DNA of 37,522 nucleotides from an uncultured Bacteroides sp. (GCA_949296415.1 CASFQC010000018.1:1-37522); one strand, 5' to 3'; shown: positions 1-9,152, counted from the stretch's first letter. The notes: generated by a model not told the origin, from the letters alone. Made by a program: numbers and translations.

Positions 1-28
1 CGGCTGACAATATTTCATTATATGTCAT
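1..28 (-). CDS. 5' end of a divergent gene (partial, uncertain)
   Basis: Reading leftward from an ATG at 28-26 gives MTYNEILSA before the window ends. A near-perfect Shine-Dalgarno sequence (AAAGGAGG) sits a few bases upstream of this ATG, which is notable because few genes in this window have one. Nine codons are too few to assign a family. It could be the start of a gene divergent from the polysaccharide locus or a chance match. Confidence 0.35.
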
Positions 29-200
29 GATAACCTCCTTTTAAAAAGATATATGCAATTAATATGCCATTTTACAACGCCTTGTTAAACTAGAGCCAAC
101 AATGATAATAAAGTACTTAATTTCGTTCACATTGGTCTATTACAAATTTTGTTTAGGTTGTGTGTGTGATTTCCCAATAAATAAAAACAAATAAAATAAA

Positions 201-1322
201 ATGGAACAAATGAAGCGTTTTATTGATTGCAGCGTAGGAACTTATGCTTGCAATCTGCGTTGCCATTATTGTTATGTAGCACAGAATTATTTATTCACAC
301 AAAAGGTTCCTGAATTTAAATATTCAGCAGAACATGTAGGACGTTCGCTATCTAAAGAACGTTTGGGAGGAACCTGCATGTTTAATATATGTGCTAGTGG
401 AGAAACATTAATTCCACATGAAATTGTTGATTATGCCAAAGCTATTTTGGCGCAAGGGCATTATGTCATGATTGTGACAAACGGCATGTTGAGAAAACGT
501 TTTGAGGAGTTTGCTGAATTTCCAGAGGATTATCGTAAGCGTTTGTTCTTTAAGATGTCATTTCATTATCTGGAATTGAAGCGTCTGAATAAATTCGAAC
601 TGTTTTTCTCGAACGTGAAGTTGATAAAAAAGATGAAAGCATCTTTTACAATAGAGGTGACACCTTCAGACGAACTGATTCCTTACATAGAAGAGATGAA
701 AGAAATGTCATTGAGGGAATTAGGAGCCTTGCCACATATCACAGTAGCTCGTGATGAAAGTAAATCGGATTATCCTTTACTTACTAAGTTGTCAAAAGAA
801 GATTATATCAAGACTTGGGGACAGTTTGATTCGATGATGTTTGATTTTAAAATCAGTGTATTTGGGGAAAAGCGAAAGGAATATTGCTATGCTGGTAATT
901 GGACTTGGACACTTAATTTGCTGACAGGGACAATGAAGCAATGTTATATGACAAACTATTTTGCTAATATTTATACCAACCCTAACAAACCATTACATTT
1001 CGTAAATATAGGTCATGGGTGCAAAGCTCCTCATTGCCATAATGCTCATGCTTTTTTATGTTTCGGTGCGATACCTGAACTACAAACTCCACTTTATGCT
1101 GAATTGAGAAATAGAGTTTGTACAGATGGAACAGAATGGTTACAGCCTGAGATGAAAGCTTTTATGTCGTGTAAGTTGGAAAATGCAAACGAACAAGCAC
1201 AGCCTAAGAAAGATGTGCTTATCAATTGGATTTATAACATAATCTATAGAACCGCATGGGTCGCCAGAACTCTGCTTAAAAAAGTAGATAAGCATTATAA
1301 ATCGAATGAAATACACAAATAA
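201..1322 (+). CDS. Radical SAM enzyme of a polysaccharide locus
   Basis: The protein is 373 aa. Near the N-terminus it carries the radical SAM cluster motif CxxxCxxC (C17, C21, C24 in ACNLRCHYCYVAQ), which in this superfamily binds a 4Fe-4S cluster that cleaves S-adenosylmethionine. More cysteines lie in the C-terminal third (EYCYAGNW, MKQCYM, GHGCKAPHCHNA, AFLCFG). They could hold an auxiliary Fe-S cluster, as in SPASM-type proteins. No substrate can be assigned. It is the first gene of the co-oriented polysaccharide run and is followed 11 bp later by an acyltransferase, so modification of a sugar or a glycan-linked group is a reasonable inference. No precursor-peptide gene is visible beside it. 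I see no TAnnTTTG box in the 200 bp upstream. The gene is AT-rich. Confidence 0.8.
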   Translation: MEQMKRFIDCSVGTYACNLRCHYCYVAQNYLFTQKVPEFKYSAEHVGRSLSKERLGGTCMFNICASGETLIPHEIVDYAKAILAQGHYVMIVTNGMLRKRFEEFAEFPEDYRKRLFFKMSFHYLELKRLNKFELFFSNVKLIKKMKASFTIEVTPSDELIPYIEEMKEMSLRELGALPHITVARDESKSDYPLLTKLSKEDYIKTWGQFDSMMFDFKISVFGEKRKEYCYAGNWTWTLNLLTGTMKQCYMTNYFANIYTNPNKPLHFVNIGHGCKAPHCHNAHAFLCFGAIPELQTPLYAELRNRVCTDGTEWLQPEMKAFMSCKLENANEQAQPKKDVLINWIYNIIYRTAWVARTLLKKVDKHYKSNEIHK

Positions 1323-1333
1323 CTTGAAAAAGG

Positions 1334-2320
1334 ATGAAGCAGCGAGCATGTAATATAGATTCATTGAAGATTCTATGTGCATTTCTAGTGATTTTTATTC
1401 ATGTTTATACGCCTTATCGTGAGTATATTGTTCCTGTAGCACGGTGTGCTGTCCCATGTTTTTTCATCATTTCAGGCTATTTCATTTTTTCAGAAGATCA
1501 GAAGGTCTTTTCCTGTCATTTGTATCGTGGTATGAAAAGAACCTTTCAGTTATTTTTATGGAGTTCGTTGCTATTTGCCATAGTTAAGATTTTATCGGCG
1601 GCTTTCAATGATGGGGATTTTTCTTTTTTGAGTTGGTGGGCTTTGTGCAAGTTTATTTGTTTGAATGACAATCCATTCGGATATCACCTTTGGTATGTAG
1701 GAGCTTATTTGTATACCCTAGCCATTGTATGGTTCTTTATCCGAAAAAACAAACTGAAATGGTTATATGTAGTTGTGCCTGTTCTTTTGTTGGCTGATTT
1801 GTGTTTGGGTAAATACAGTCTAGTACTTTGGGGTAGAGAGTTTCCCAATATTCTGACACGTAACTTCTTGTGCGTCGGCATACCTTATTTTATGATCGGA
1901 ACGCTAATCAAGCATTATAAAGTGAGATTTCTTTCTTATCAGAGATTACGATTATTAACATTAGGGGGGGTGATTTTATTCTCGTTAACAAATGTAATGG
2001 AAAATAGGCTACTTACAGAGGCTGATATGAATGCAACAAGGGATCATTACATTAGCTCCACATTTTTGGCTATATCTTTGTTTCTGTACTTTTTATATTT
2101 CAAACAGACCAAATCGAACTTTATATCTGATCTTGGTGAGAAGGATTCTTTATATGTGTACATCTTTCACCCTTTAATTATTATGATATTCCCAATATTA
2201 AGAGAGGTTATGCCCATGCTGTGGTCGGATTTTTATATTTCTTATTGGATACCACTCGTAATATTAATGGCATCAATAGTGCTTAGTAGGATATTACGTG
2301 CTGTGCATGTAATCAAATAA
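1334..2320 (+). CDS. Acyltransferase 3 family membrane protein
   Basis: This 328-aa protein is strongly hydrophobic, with about ten probable membrane segments. It begins with the pattern of the acyltransferase 3 (OafA/NodX) family: IDSLKILCAFLVIFIH near the start, whose histidine is the likely catalytic residue of the family, followed by FFIISGYFIF. Members move acetyl or other acyl groups onto sugars of surface glycans from the cytoplasmic side. AAAAGG lies just before the ATG. It starts 11 bp after the radical SAM gene, and the next gene follows after about 55 bp, so it is probably part of the same transcript. The acyl donor and target sugar are unknown. A second member of the family lies at 7173-8141. 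Confidence 0.85.
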   Translation: MKQRACNIDSLKILCAFLVIFIHVYTPYREYIVPVARCAVPCFFIISGYFIFSEDQKVFSCHLYRGMKRTFQLFLWSSLLFAIVKILSAAFNDGDFSFLSWWALCKFICLNDNPFGYHLWYVGAYLYTLAIVWFFIRKNKLKWLYVVVPVLLLADLCLGKYSLVLWGREFPNILTRNFLCVGIPYFMIGTLIKHYKVRFLSYQRLRLLTLGGVILFSLTNVMENRLLTEADMNATRDHYISSTFLAISLFLYFLYFKQTKSNFISDLGEKDSLYVYIFHPLIIMIFPILREVMPMLWSDFYISYWIPLVILMASIVLSRILRAVHVIK

Positions 2321-2374
2321 TTCAGGCGTGAATAGAATTGGTACTATCATTTGTATAGACAAGAAAAATGTTAT

Positions 2375-3331
2375 ATGGATTCTCAAGCAAAAATTCTTCA
2401 GTTAAAAAACAGCATTACACATTCCCTACGGTTTCTTATTGGAAAGAAATGTATCCTTTTAGATGCTCCATACTATCATAATATAGGGGATGTTCTGATT
2501 TGGAAAGGCGGGATGACTTTCTTGACAGAACAACACATACAATGCCTTTATACTGCTTCTTATGAAACTTGTACTTTCCCTGAAATAGCAAAGGATGTAA
2601 CTGTCCTTTTTAATGGTGGCGGTAATCTTGGGGATATTTATCCTGAGCATATGGTTTTCCTGCTGGAAGTTGCTCAAAGGTATTCTAGTAATCGTATAGT
2701 TATTTGTCCACAAACGGTTTATTATGCAGACAAGTTACGCATGGATGAAGACTTCCAACGACTGATGCTGCATAAGGATTTGTATTTTTGCGCACGGGAC
2801 AAAGTGACATACGCTCTTCTTTCTGATTTTTTCAACGATCGCGCCATACTTCTCCCGGATATGGCTTTTTGCATTTCAGAGAAGGATTTAAACAAGTATA
2901 AATTAGTAGAGACAAAATCGAAACTGGTGATAGAGCGCATGGATTGTGAAAGCTTGAATAATAGGCAATACACCACGCAAGATGCAGATGTCAGCGATTG
3001 GCCTACTTTTAAGCATTCTTTTCACCACACTACATTCTTGAATAAAATATTGAAAAGGCTTTCGGATGCCCATGTGCCATTTTTTAGCCCTTGGCTCAAT
3101 CGTTTTTGGAACTATTACTTTAGACACCATTTTGCAGAAATGATGTTCAAAGAAGGCATTCGCTTCATCTCTCCCTATCAACAAATAGAAACAACACGTT
3201 TGCATGGGTGTATTCTTTCTATCCTGTTGGGTAAAGAGGTGACCCTCATAGACAATTCGTATGGGAAAAACCGCAATTTCTATCATACATGGCTGGCTGA
3301 TTTAGACAACGTAACTCTGAAATTGAAATGA
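2375..3331 (+). CDS. Polysaccharide pyruvyl transferase family protein
   Basis: The protein is 318 aa from the ATG at 2375 (MDSQAKILQ). The frame is open back to a TTG at 2351, but the ATG is the more natural start. Family features are visible: HNIGDVLIWKGG near the N-terminus, FNGGGNLGDIYP about 60 residues later, and ETTRLHGCILSILLGKEV near the C-terminus, the conserved TTRLHG block of CsaB/WcaK-type enzymes. These enzymes transfer a ketal pyruvate from phosphoenolpyruvate onto a sugar, adding negative charge to the polymer. The last codons overlap the next gene by 4 bp (ATGA), implying translational coupling to the GT2. Some family members have other roles, so the pyruvyl donor is inferred from family membership. 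Confidence 0.85.
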   Translation: MDSQAKILQLKNSITHSLRFLIGKKCILLDAPYYHNIGDVLIWKGGMTFLTEQHIQCLYTASYETCTFPEIAKDVTVLFNGGGNLGDIYPEHMVFLLEVAQRYSSNRIVICPQTVYYADKLRMDEDFQRLMLHKDLYFCARDKVTYALLSDFFNDRAILLPDMAFCISEKDLNKYKLVETKSKLVIERMDCESLNNRQYTTQDADVSDWPTFKHSFHHTTFLNKILKRLSDAHVPFFSPWLNRFWNYYFRHHFAEMMFKEGIRFISPYQQIETTRLHGCILSILLGKEVTLIDNSYGKNRNFYHTWLADLDNVTLKLK

Positions 3332-4317
3332 TGAAGTTTTCTTTGATTCTGCCTGTTTACAATGTAGAGAAGTATCTGTCTAAATGCCTGGATAGCTGTG
3401 TACAGCAGAATTGTTCTTTGAAAGAATATGAAATAATTGTCGTGATAGATGGCTCTCCGGATCATTCTTTGCAGATAGCGAAAGAGTATCAGACGCAATA
3501 TCCGAATATAAAAATCGTGGAGCAGGCTAATGGCGGCTTGAGTGCTGCAAGAAATACCGGATTGAGACACGCGGTGGGAGAATATGTGTGGTTCATTGAT
3601 TCGGATGATTGCATAACGGCCAATGTATTGAGGAACATATATGCAACCTTGACAGCAGAGCGTCTGGAATGCCTGTGGATAAGATGGGATAATGTGAATG
3701 AAGCATATCAGATCTTCCCTTTATATGATTTGAATATCAATCGTATATCAGAAATCGTTTATACGGGCTACGATTTTATGAAATCTGTGTTAGGGATATA
3801 TCTTTATGCTTGGTCATTCATTTATAGAAGAGATTTTCTCCAGAATAACAGTCTATTTTTCAAAGATGGCATGTATTACGAAGATACGGAGTTCGCATTC
3901 CGCGCCTTGCCTCTTCTGAAACGAATCAGACTGTATAACAACGTGTGCTATAAATACCTCAATCGAAGCAATAGCATAGTTAATTCCATCAATGAAAAGA
4001 AATTGGAAGACATATGCACGAATATGACTACCGCACATCGATTTTATATCCAGGTGAGTGATTATGCCTTGAAGCAATTCTATTTTAAATGTTATTCTTC
4101 TTTCCTGCTTCTCGTGATGAAAGAGGCTGCGAAAAGTGGAAAGAAGCAGCTAAAGGACAGTGTTCACCGTGTGGTGAAAAGGGAAAACATGATAAAGGTT
4201 TTTCCGACTGGAGGTATGGGTATGAAAATGATAGGGCACATTTATAATGCATTGGGCTTCAATGTGGCTATTGCACTACTATCGTTATTGTTGCATCATA
4301 AAAGAGTGAAAAGATGA
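3328..4317 (+). CDS. Glycosyltransferase family 2
   Basis: This 329-aa protein has the classic GT-A start MKFSLILPVYNVEKYLSKCLDS, an SAARNTGL block, and the metal-binding DxD region as WFIDSDD near residue 90. GT2 enzymes add a sugar from a nucleotide donor to a growing lipid-linked glycan on the cytoplasmic face. Two adjacent ATG codons open the gene and the first overlaps the stop of the pyruvyl transferase. Its own stop overlaps the start of the GH26-type gene (ATGA at 4314-4317), so three genes are tightly coupled. A short hydrophobic stretch near the C-terminus (ALGFNVAIALLSLLLH) may bind the membrane. Donor and acceptor sugars cannot be read from the sequence. Confidence 0.9.
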   Translation: MMKFSLILPVYNVEKYLSKCLDSCVQQNCSLKEYEIIVVIDGSPDHSLQIAKEYQTQYPNIKIVEQANGGLSAARNTGLRHAVGEYVWFIDSDDCITANVLRNIYATLTAERLECLWIRWDNVNEAYQIFPLYDLNINRISEIVYTGYDFMKSVLGIYLYAWSFIYRRDFLQNNSLFFKDGMYYEDTEFAFRALPLLKRIRLYNNVCYKYLNRSNSIVNSINEKKLEDICTNMTTAHRFYIQVSDYALKQFYFKCYSSFLLLVMKEAAKSGKKQLKDSVHRVVKRENMIKVFPTGGMGMKMIGHIYNALGFNVAIALLSLLLHHKRVKR

Positions 4318-6044
4318 AACATCTGATCCTCATTTTAATTCTTCTGAACGTTGCTTCATTAAGTATCTGCGGGCAAAATGTGTATATCGCACAAAAAGAA
4401 AAAGATGCGGATCATCTTTCTTCCTTTGTCCGTGAAGTCTTTGTGCGTTCGCAAACGTCAGACATTGTGTATTATTATATCTCTGATGTGAAGCGTAATT
4501 ATGGGAAAAATAGATTGAACCAATTTACCATTAAAGGTAAAACGACAGATGGGAAAGTGAGAGCCATAGCTTCTTATTGCGAGAAAGAATCACCCGACAT
4601 CATTCAGTTTCGCAATAAAGCTGGATATGCCATATTGGATTGGGGAAAATTGAACGATGGTTTCCAAATATACGTACCAGATGTGAAAGCTGATGCTGGA
4701 GTAAAACTTACTAAGGAAATATTCAATCTTTCATATGCACCTACCATCAGCTATGTCATGTATCAAATAGTAAAAGAAGACGTACCGTTCAATTATAGTG
4801 ACTATTTTACGCATAGGAGTTCATTCTTCCATTTGTTTGGAATGGAAAAACCTGATTATGAGAAAATACGTTCTGTTTCATCTAATCCGGCCATGGCGGA
4901 TATAGCATGTGACTTACTATATTACTATAAGAGATTGGCTTACAACAAGCAATGCATATTCGGATATTGCAATTGTTATACCAACGGCTTCTCTTATGTG
5001 AACAACGATAAAGGTATCGCGCTTAAAAACAATATGAATCTTGCCATGGGACAGGAAAATCCTGTAATCTATGGCGAAGAGTTAAACAAGGTAGTCGGTA
5101 CGTGGTTTTCCATGTATCAAGGTAAGACGAAAGAGACTAGGAAAGCTTCTCTTATCGCTGAAATAAAACAAGCTTGGCAGGATTTTAAAGGCGTTTGCTG
5201 TTTTTCATGGCATATGGAAAATCCATATGTACCCAGTACTTTCGCAAAGACTACAGATCAGGCATGTAGGTATAGGTATGCATCCATAGGCTACCCGCAG
5301 AAGCATAGATATGTAATAAGGGAAATTTTGTCAGGCACAGGTGAAGAATGCGGATTTGGATCTTATTCTGGAAAAGACAATGATAAACTTTATGCTAATC
5401 CCAGAGCTTGGTTCAATGCTGCCGTGAAAGAGGTGGCAAACCTATTATCGGAATTGAAAGATGACGAAGGAAATTATATACCAATAATTATACGTTTACC
5501 TCATGAAATGGAGGATGATTGGCATTGGTGGGGACCGGCATCTGCAACAGCAGACGAATATAAAGCTTTTTGCAGATTGATTGTAAGCAGCCTGCATGAG
5601 TCAACCTTGAATAATGCTGTTTTATTTGCGTATAGCCCGGACAGATATGCAGTAGGCGCAGGCCATTATCTGAAGTGGTATCCTGGCGATAATTATATAG
5701 ATATACTTGGCTATGATGATTATGGCATTTACAATGAAACGATAGAAGATGCCATTGAACGGGCACGAACTGTGTCACGAACAGCTGACTCCAAATATAA
5801 ACCTGCCATGCTTTTCGAATCGTCCATCCAGAACAATGGAAACAATTGGTTCTTCAATTCAATGATGCGGGTAATAAAGGATGAAGAAGTGAATCTGGCT
5901 GCATTTCTGTTATGGACGAATTGGTACGTTTGCCATAAAGAGAATGGGGCTGTTGAAAGTGATTTCGCAGCATTACATGAAATGCTTCAATTGAAAGACA
6001 TTGTGACAAATAAGAATATATCAGATCTTATGATGTCAAAATAG
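4314..6044 (+). CDS. Secreted GH26-type glycoside hydrolase with N-terminal extension
   Basis: The protein is 576 aa with a signal peptide (MKHLILILILLNVASLSICG). The C-terminal half matches glycoside hydrolase family 26: a GVCCFSWHMENP strand near residue 300, the acid/base block RLPHEMEDDWHWWG (E398 the likely general acid/base), and FESS with E502 as the likely nucleophile, followed by the LLWTNWY strand. GH26 enzymes are mostly beta-mannanases, though other beta-linked polymers are known. Residues 22-235 are unlike any domain I recognise and could bind glycan or form an extra module. Its start overlaps the GT2 stop by 4 bp, so it is made together with the biosynthetic enzymes. A role in trimming, releasing or proofreading the exported polysaccharide is inferred. 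Both catalytic glutamates are present, so it is probably active. Confidence 0.75.
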   Translation: MKHLILILILLNVASLSICGQNVYIAQKEKDADHLSSFVREVFVRSQTSDIVYYYISDVKRNYGKNRLNQFTIKGKTTDGKVRAIASYCEKESPDIIQFRNKAGYAILDWGKLNDGFQIYVPDVKADAGVKLTKEIFNLSYAPTISYVMYQIVKEDVPFNYSDYFTHRSSFFHLFGMEKPDYEKIRSVSSNPAMADIACDLLYYYKRLAYNKQCIFGYCNCYTNGFSYVNNDKGIALKNNMNLAMGQENPVIYGEELNKVVGTWFSMYQGKTKETRKASLIAEIKQAWQDFKGVCCFSWHMENPYVPSTFAKTTDQACRYRYASIGYPQKHRYVIREILSGTGEECGFGSYSGKDNDKLYANPRAWFNAAVKEVANLLSELKDDEGNYIPIIIRLPHEMEDDWHWWGPASATADEYKAFCRLIVSSLHESTLNNAVLFAYSPDRYAVGAGHYLKWYPGDNYIDILGYDDYGIYNETIEDAIERARTVSRTADSKYKPAMLFESSIQNNGNNWFFNSMMRVIKDEEVNLAAFLLWTNWYVCHKENGAVESDFAALHEMLQLKDIVTNKNISDLMMSK

Positions 6045-6094
6045 TAGACTTTCTAAATTAACAACTATTTTGTCACAATTTTCTTATTAAAAAT

Positions 6095-7186
6095 ATGAAG
6101 CCGTTGCGCATACTGATGTGTGCCTCCTCTCTGAAAGTGAAAGGGGGCATGGTCTCTGTGGTCAAAAACTATTTGGGTTATTCGGATTGGGGGGATATAA
6201 AGATAACTTTTGTCCCGACCCATATTGAGACTAATAAATATCTGTTGATTGCTTATTTTGCTGTAGCTTATCTCCGTATTCTTTGGCTGGCCATCTGGAG
6301 GAGGATAGATATTGCTCATCTTCATGTGGCTGAGCGTGGCAGTTTCTACCGCAAGGCATTCGTCTTGCAGACATTGAAACGTTTCGGTGTGAGAGTTATA
6401 CTGCATCATCATGGCGCGGAGTTTGATTTATTCTATAATGGACTTTCGGATAAACGGAAAGAATACGTAAATAGAATATTGTGTACGGCGGATTTGAACA
6501 TAGTGTTGAGCCAACGGCTTGTACAAATGATAAAGGGGAAATCGCCTGAAGCTAATGTGGAAGTATTATACAATGCTGTAAATGTCCCTCAAATGAACCC
6601 TTATGACATTCAATCGCGCAATGTGCTTTTCTTAGGCCGATTAGGACATCGTAAAGGTACGTATGATTTGCTTGAGGTCATTAAAAGGATTGACAAGGAA
6701 CTGCCTTCTGATGTGAAATTCTATCTGTGCGGTGACGGCGAGACAGAAGCGGTGAAAAAGGAGGTGGAAGCATTAGGCATAAGCCATCGGATCTCCCATA
6801 TTGGATGGATTGATGGAAAGCAGAAAGAGGACTTTATGAAACAAAGTATGGTTAATGTTTTGCCATCTTATAATGAAGGCTTGCCTATGACAATTTTGGA
6901 GACTATGGCGCATGGCATTCCTAACATTAGCACAAACATCGCTTCCATCCCCGAAGTGTTGCACGATGGCGAAAATGGCTTCCTGATAAATCCGGGCGAT
7001 GTGGATGCGTTATGCGACTGTCTGTTGCGACTTGCAACCGATGAAGCGTTGAGAAAAAAATTCAGCGAGAGATCTTACGAACTGATGAGACGTTCTTTTT
7101 CTTTGGATGCAAATATTGCAGAGCTGAGAAACATCTACCAAGAAATGGGGGACATAAAAAAGCATCATCACAATGAAGAAACTTGA
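6095..7186 (+). CDS. Glycosyltransferase family 4 (GT-B fold)
   Basis: The protein is 363 aa. The N-terminal half has a glycine-rich donor/acceptor start (MCASSLKVKGGMVSVVKNY) and HHHGAEFD. The C-terminal Rossmann half has LFLGRLGHRKGTYDLLEV and the family EX7E block PSYNEGLPMTILETMAHG, which binds the nucleotide-sugar donor in GT4 retaining enzymes. It is likely cytoplasmic or peripheral at the membrane, adding one sugar of the repeat unit. It follows the GH26-type gene after 50 bp and overlaps the next acyltransferase by 14 bp. No -7 promoter box is visible in the short gap, so it probably belongs to the same transcript. The donor is unknown. Confidence 0.9.
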   Translation: MKPLRILMCASSLKVKGGMVSVVKNYLGYSDWGDIKITFVPTHIETNKYLLIAYFAVAYLRILWLAIWRRIDIAHLHVAERGSFYRKAFVLQTLKRFGVRVILHHHGAEFDLFYNGLSDKRKEYVNRILCTADLNIVLSQRLVQMIKGKSPEANVEVLYNAVNVPQMNPYDIQSRNVLFLGRLGHRKGTYDLLEVIKRIDKELPSDVKFYLCGDGETEAVKKEVEALGISHRISHIGWIDGKQKEDFMKQSMVNVLPSYNEGLPMTILETMAHGIPNISTNIASIPEVLHDGENGFLINPGDVDALCDCLLRLATDEALRKKFSERSYELMRRSFSLDANIAELRNIYQEMGDIKKHHHNEET

Positions 7187-8141
7187 TGTCGTTGATTTTC
7201 TTAGAGGTTATTCTATTTTTACCATCGTGTTAATGCACTTGGTGCAGAGCTACCCCCTTCCTTCGTGGCTCATAAAAGCCACTTCTTTCGGCGGTGCCGG
7301 TGTGCATGTATTCATTCTTTGCAGCGGGTTCGGACTTTATCTATCCTATCTGAACAAGCCTTTAGGATATAAGGATTTTCTGCGGAAAAGGTTCGGACGC
7401 ATTTATTGGCCGATGGCCTTTGTATGTATCGCTACCGCCCTCTGGATGCTATATCAGGGAAAAGAAGTGCTGATGCCCTTGTTGGGCAATCTGCTTCTTT
7501 TCAAAATGTTCGTTCCTGAACTGGAAAGTTCCATGGGCGGACAGATGTGGTTCGTATCTACCATCATCCAGTTCTACATAGCCTGGCCTCTAATTGTAAG
7601 GTTAATAAATGTAAAATGGGGGGGGTGGATAGCTCTCGCCATCAGTCTCTTATGGTCTACTACGGTAGGTCTGTTGGGTTATGCGGAAGAACGGGTATGG
7701 AATAGTTTCTTCCTGCAATACCTATGGGAGTTTTGTCTGGGTATGAAGCTGGCTAAGATTTATGTGGAGCATCCAGAGGCTTTAGCTATCCCAAAATGGA
7801 AATATCTGTTCCCGGTTTGTCTCATCGCCTTAGCATTAACTGGCGTAATGGGTTGGGCAGGCTTTCCGTGGAGACTTTACAATGATATACCCTCCCTCAT
7901 CGGGTATACGGCTTTAGCTATGATGGTTTATAAAGCGGGGGTAGGTCTTATAAACCGATTTTTCAGTTATACAAACAGGTTCTCTTACGAATGGTATCTG
8001 GTGCATATACTGGTCTTTCAGCTTGTGATGTATGTCACTAAGGACAGGATGGCACCATCCGTTGAGATACTATTGTGCCTGATGCTTTCCTATGTAGCAG
8101 CCATGGGGTATGCCCAGTTTTTTGTTAAGCGAAAGAAATAA
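7173..8141 (+). CDS. Acyltransferase 3 family membrane protein (second copy)
   Basis: The 322-aa protein is hydrophobic throughout, with about ten membrane segments. It opens with KLDVVDFLRGYSIFTIVLMHLVQ (H22 the likely catalytic histidine) and FGGAGVHVFILCSGFGLYLSY, the diagnostic acyltransferase 3 blocks, and contains MWFVSTIIQFY in the middle. It probably O-acetylates the same polymer as the enzyme at 1334. The two share fold features but little sequence, so they are unlikely to be a recent duplication and may act on different positions. Its ATG lies inside the last codons of the GT4 gene. The Alg14-like gene starts 10 bp after its stop. Confidence 0.88.
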   Translation: MKKLDVVDFLRGYSIFTIVLMHLVQSYPLPSWLIKATSFGGAGVHVFILCSGFGLYLSYLNKPLGYKDFLRKRFGRIYWPMAFVCIATALWMLYQGKEVLMPLLGNLLLFKMFVPELESSMGGQMWFVSTIIQFYIAWPLIVRLINVKWGGWIALAISLLWSTTVGLLGYAEERVWNSFFLQYLWEFCLGMKLAKIYVEHPEALAIPKWKYLFPVCLIALALTGVMGWAGFPWRLYNDIPSLIGYTALAMMVYKAGVGLINRFFSYTNRFSYEWYLVHILVFQLVMYVTKDRMAPSVEILLCLMLSYVAAMGYAQFFVKRKK

Positions 8142-8151
8142 ACTATATTGT

Positions 8152-8625
8152 ATGAATAGGAAAAAGTCTAAAGTCTGCCTCGTCAGTTCCTGTGGTGGTC
8201 ATTTCATGGAACTGATGCAACTGCTTCCTGCGATGGAAGGGAAGGACTTCTATATCGTGACGGAACGGAACGTGGCATCAACAGGGACGCTGAAGAATTA
8301 CCGGCACTACTACCTGTTCCAACAGGAGCGGCACCACTTAGGTTTTGTTTTCAAGTTTGCCGCCAATATCTTGCTGTCGGCGTTCTATCTGCTGAAAGAA
8401 AATCCCGGTGTCATTATTACCACTGGAGCCGGAGCGTCTTACCCGACCTGTCGTATAGGCAAACTGTTGGGGAAGAAAGTGGTCTACATCGAATCGTTTG
8501 CAAAGATTGACAGCTGCTCAGTGACGGGCAAGATGGTCTATCCGTTTGCCGATTATTTTCTCGTACAGTGGGAAGAGATGAATAAAGTGTATCCTAAAGC
8601 CATTTATCATGGAACAGTCTATTAA
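8152..8625 (+). CDS. Alg14/PssD-like glycosyltransferase subunit
   Basis: The protein is 157 aa from the ATG at 8152 (MNRKKSKVCLVSSCGGHFME). The frame is open back to 8110, inside the upstream gene, but the start at 8152 matches the family N-terminus. Features include SSCGGHFMELMQLL, TTGAGASYPTCRIGKLLGKKVVYIESFA and a C-terminal DYFLVQWEEMNKVYP. This is the membrane-anchoring acceptor-side half of a split GT28-type enzyme (PssD in rhizobia, EpsE/CpsF-type in streptococci, Alg14 in eukaryotes). It would form a heterodimer with the next gene product. The two genes overlap by 17 bp, as often seen for this pair. The sugar is commonly GlcA, Gal or GlcNAc and cannot be chosen here. Confidence 0.88.
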   Translation: MNRKKSKVCLVSSCGGHFMELMQLLPAMEGKDFYIVTERNVASTGTLKNYRHYYLFQQERHHLGFVFKFAANILLSAFYLLKENPGVIITTGAGASYPTCRIGKLLGKKVVYIESFAKIDSCSVTGKMVYPFADYFLVQWEEMNKVYPKAIYHGTVY

Positions 8626-9109
8626 ATTGTTTGTTCCTTTGGGAACGCAGAAGTTTCCGTTCGACCGACTGATAAAAGCCTTGAACGGCTTAGTGGAGAA
8701 AGGTGTTTACCGTCCGGAAGAAATCGTGATTCAGTCGGCCATATATGAAGAAAGACCTCTGTTCACGCATTACAGCCTGATACCCGCAGATCAGTTCAAC
8801 GACCTGATGCAACGGGCTGAAGTGGTGGTAACCCACAGCGGTGTGAACAGTATCATCAGCTGTATGAAGCTGAAAAAGCCTTTGGTGATTGTGCCACGGT
8901 TGAAGCAATATGGCGAACATGTGGATGACCACCAGTTGGAAATAGCGCACATGATGAAAGAGAAATATGGCGTGATAGTGGCAGAAGACCTGAAGCACTT
9001 GGAAGACTATATTAACGAGGCAAGTACTCATGAATACAAACCTTGGGTTTCCCATAGCGCAACGTTGATTGATTTTCTTAAACAGTTGTTAGGGGGTAAA
9101 ATTACTTAA
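8609..9109 (+). CDS. Alg13/PssE-like glycosyltransferase subunit
   Basis: The 166-aa protein starts MEQSIKLFVPLGTQKFPFDRLIKAL and contains VVVTHSGVNSIISCMKLKKPLVIVPR, the nucleotide-sugar binding part of the GT28 C-terminal domain. It is the catalytic donor-binding partner of the Alg14/PssD-like protein just upstream, and the 17-bp overlap implies coupled translation. The length fits the family. The gene ends at a TAA at 9107-9109, and the family-like N-terminus of the next gene begins in the +1 frame a few bases before this stop (see 9153-9839). Confidence 0.9.
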   Translation: MEQSIKLFVPLGTQKFPFDRLIKALNGLVEKGVYRPEEIVIQSAIYEERPLFTHYSLIPADQFNDLMQRAEVVVTHSGVNSIISCMKLKKPLVIVPRLKQYGEHVDDHQLEIAHMMKEKYGVIVAEDLKHLEDYINEASTHEYKPWVSHSATLIDFLKQLLGGKIT

Positions 9110-9152
9110 CATAAATATTCTAAGAACAACCTCCACATTCTTACTTGAAAAC

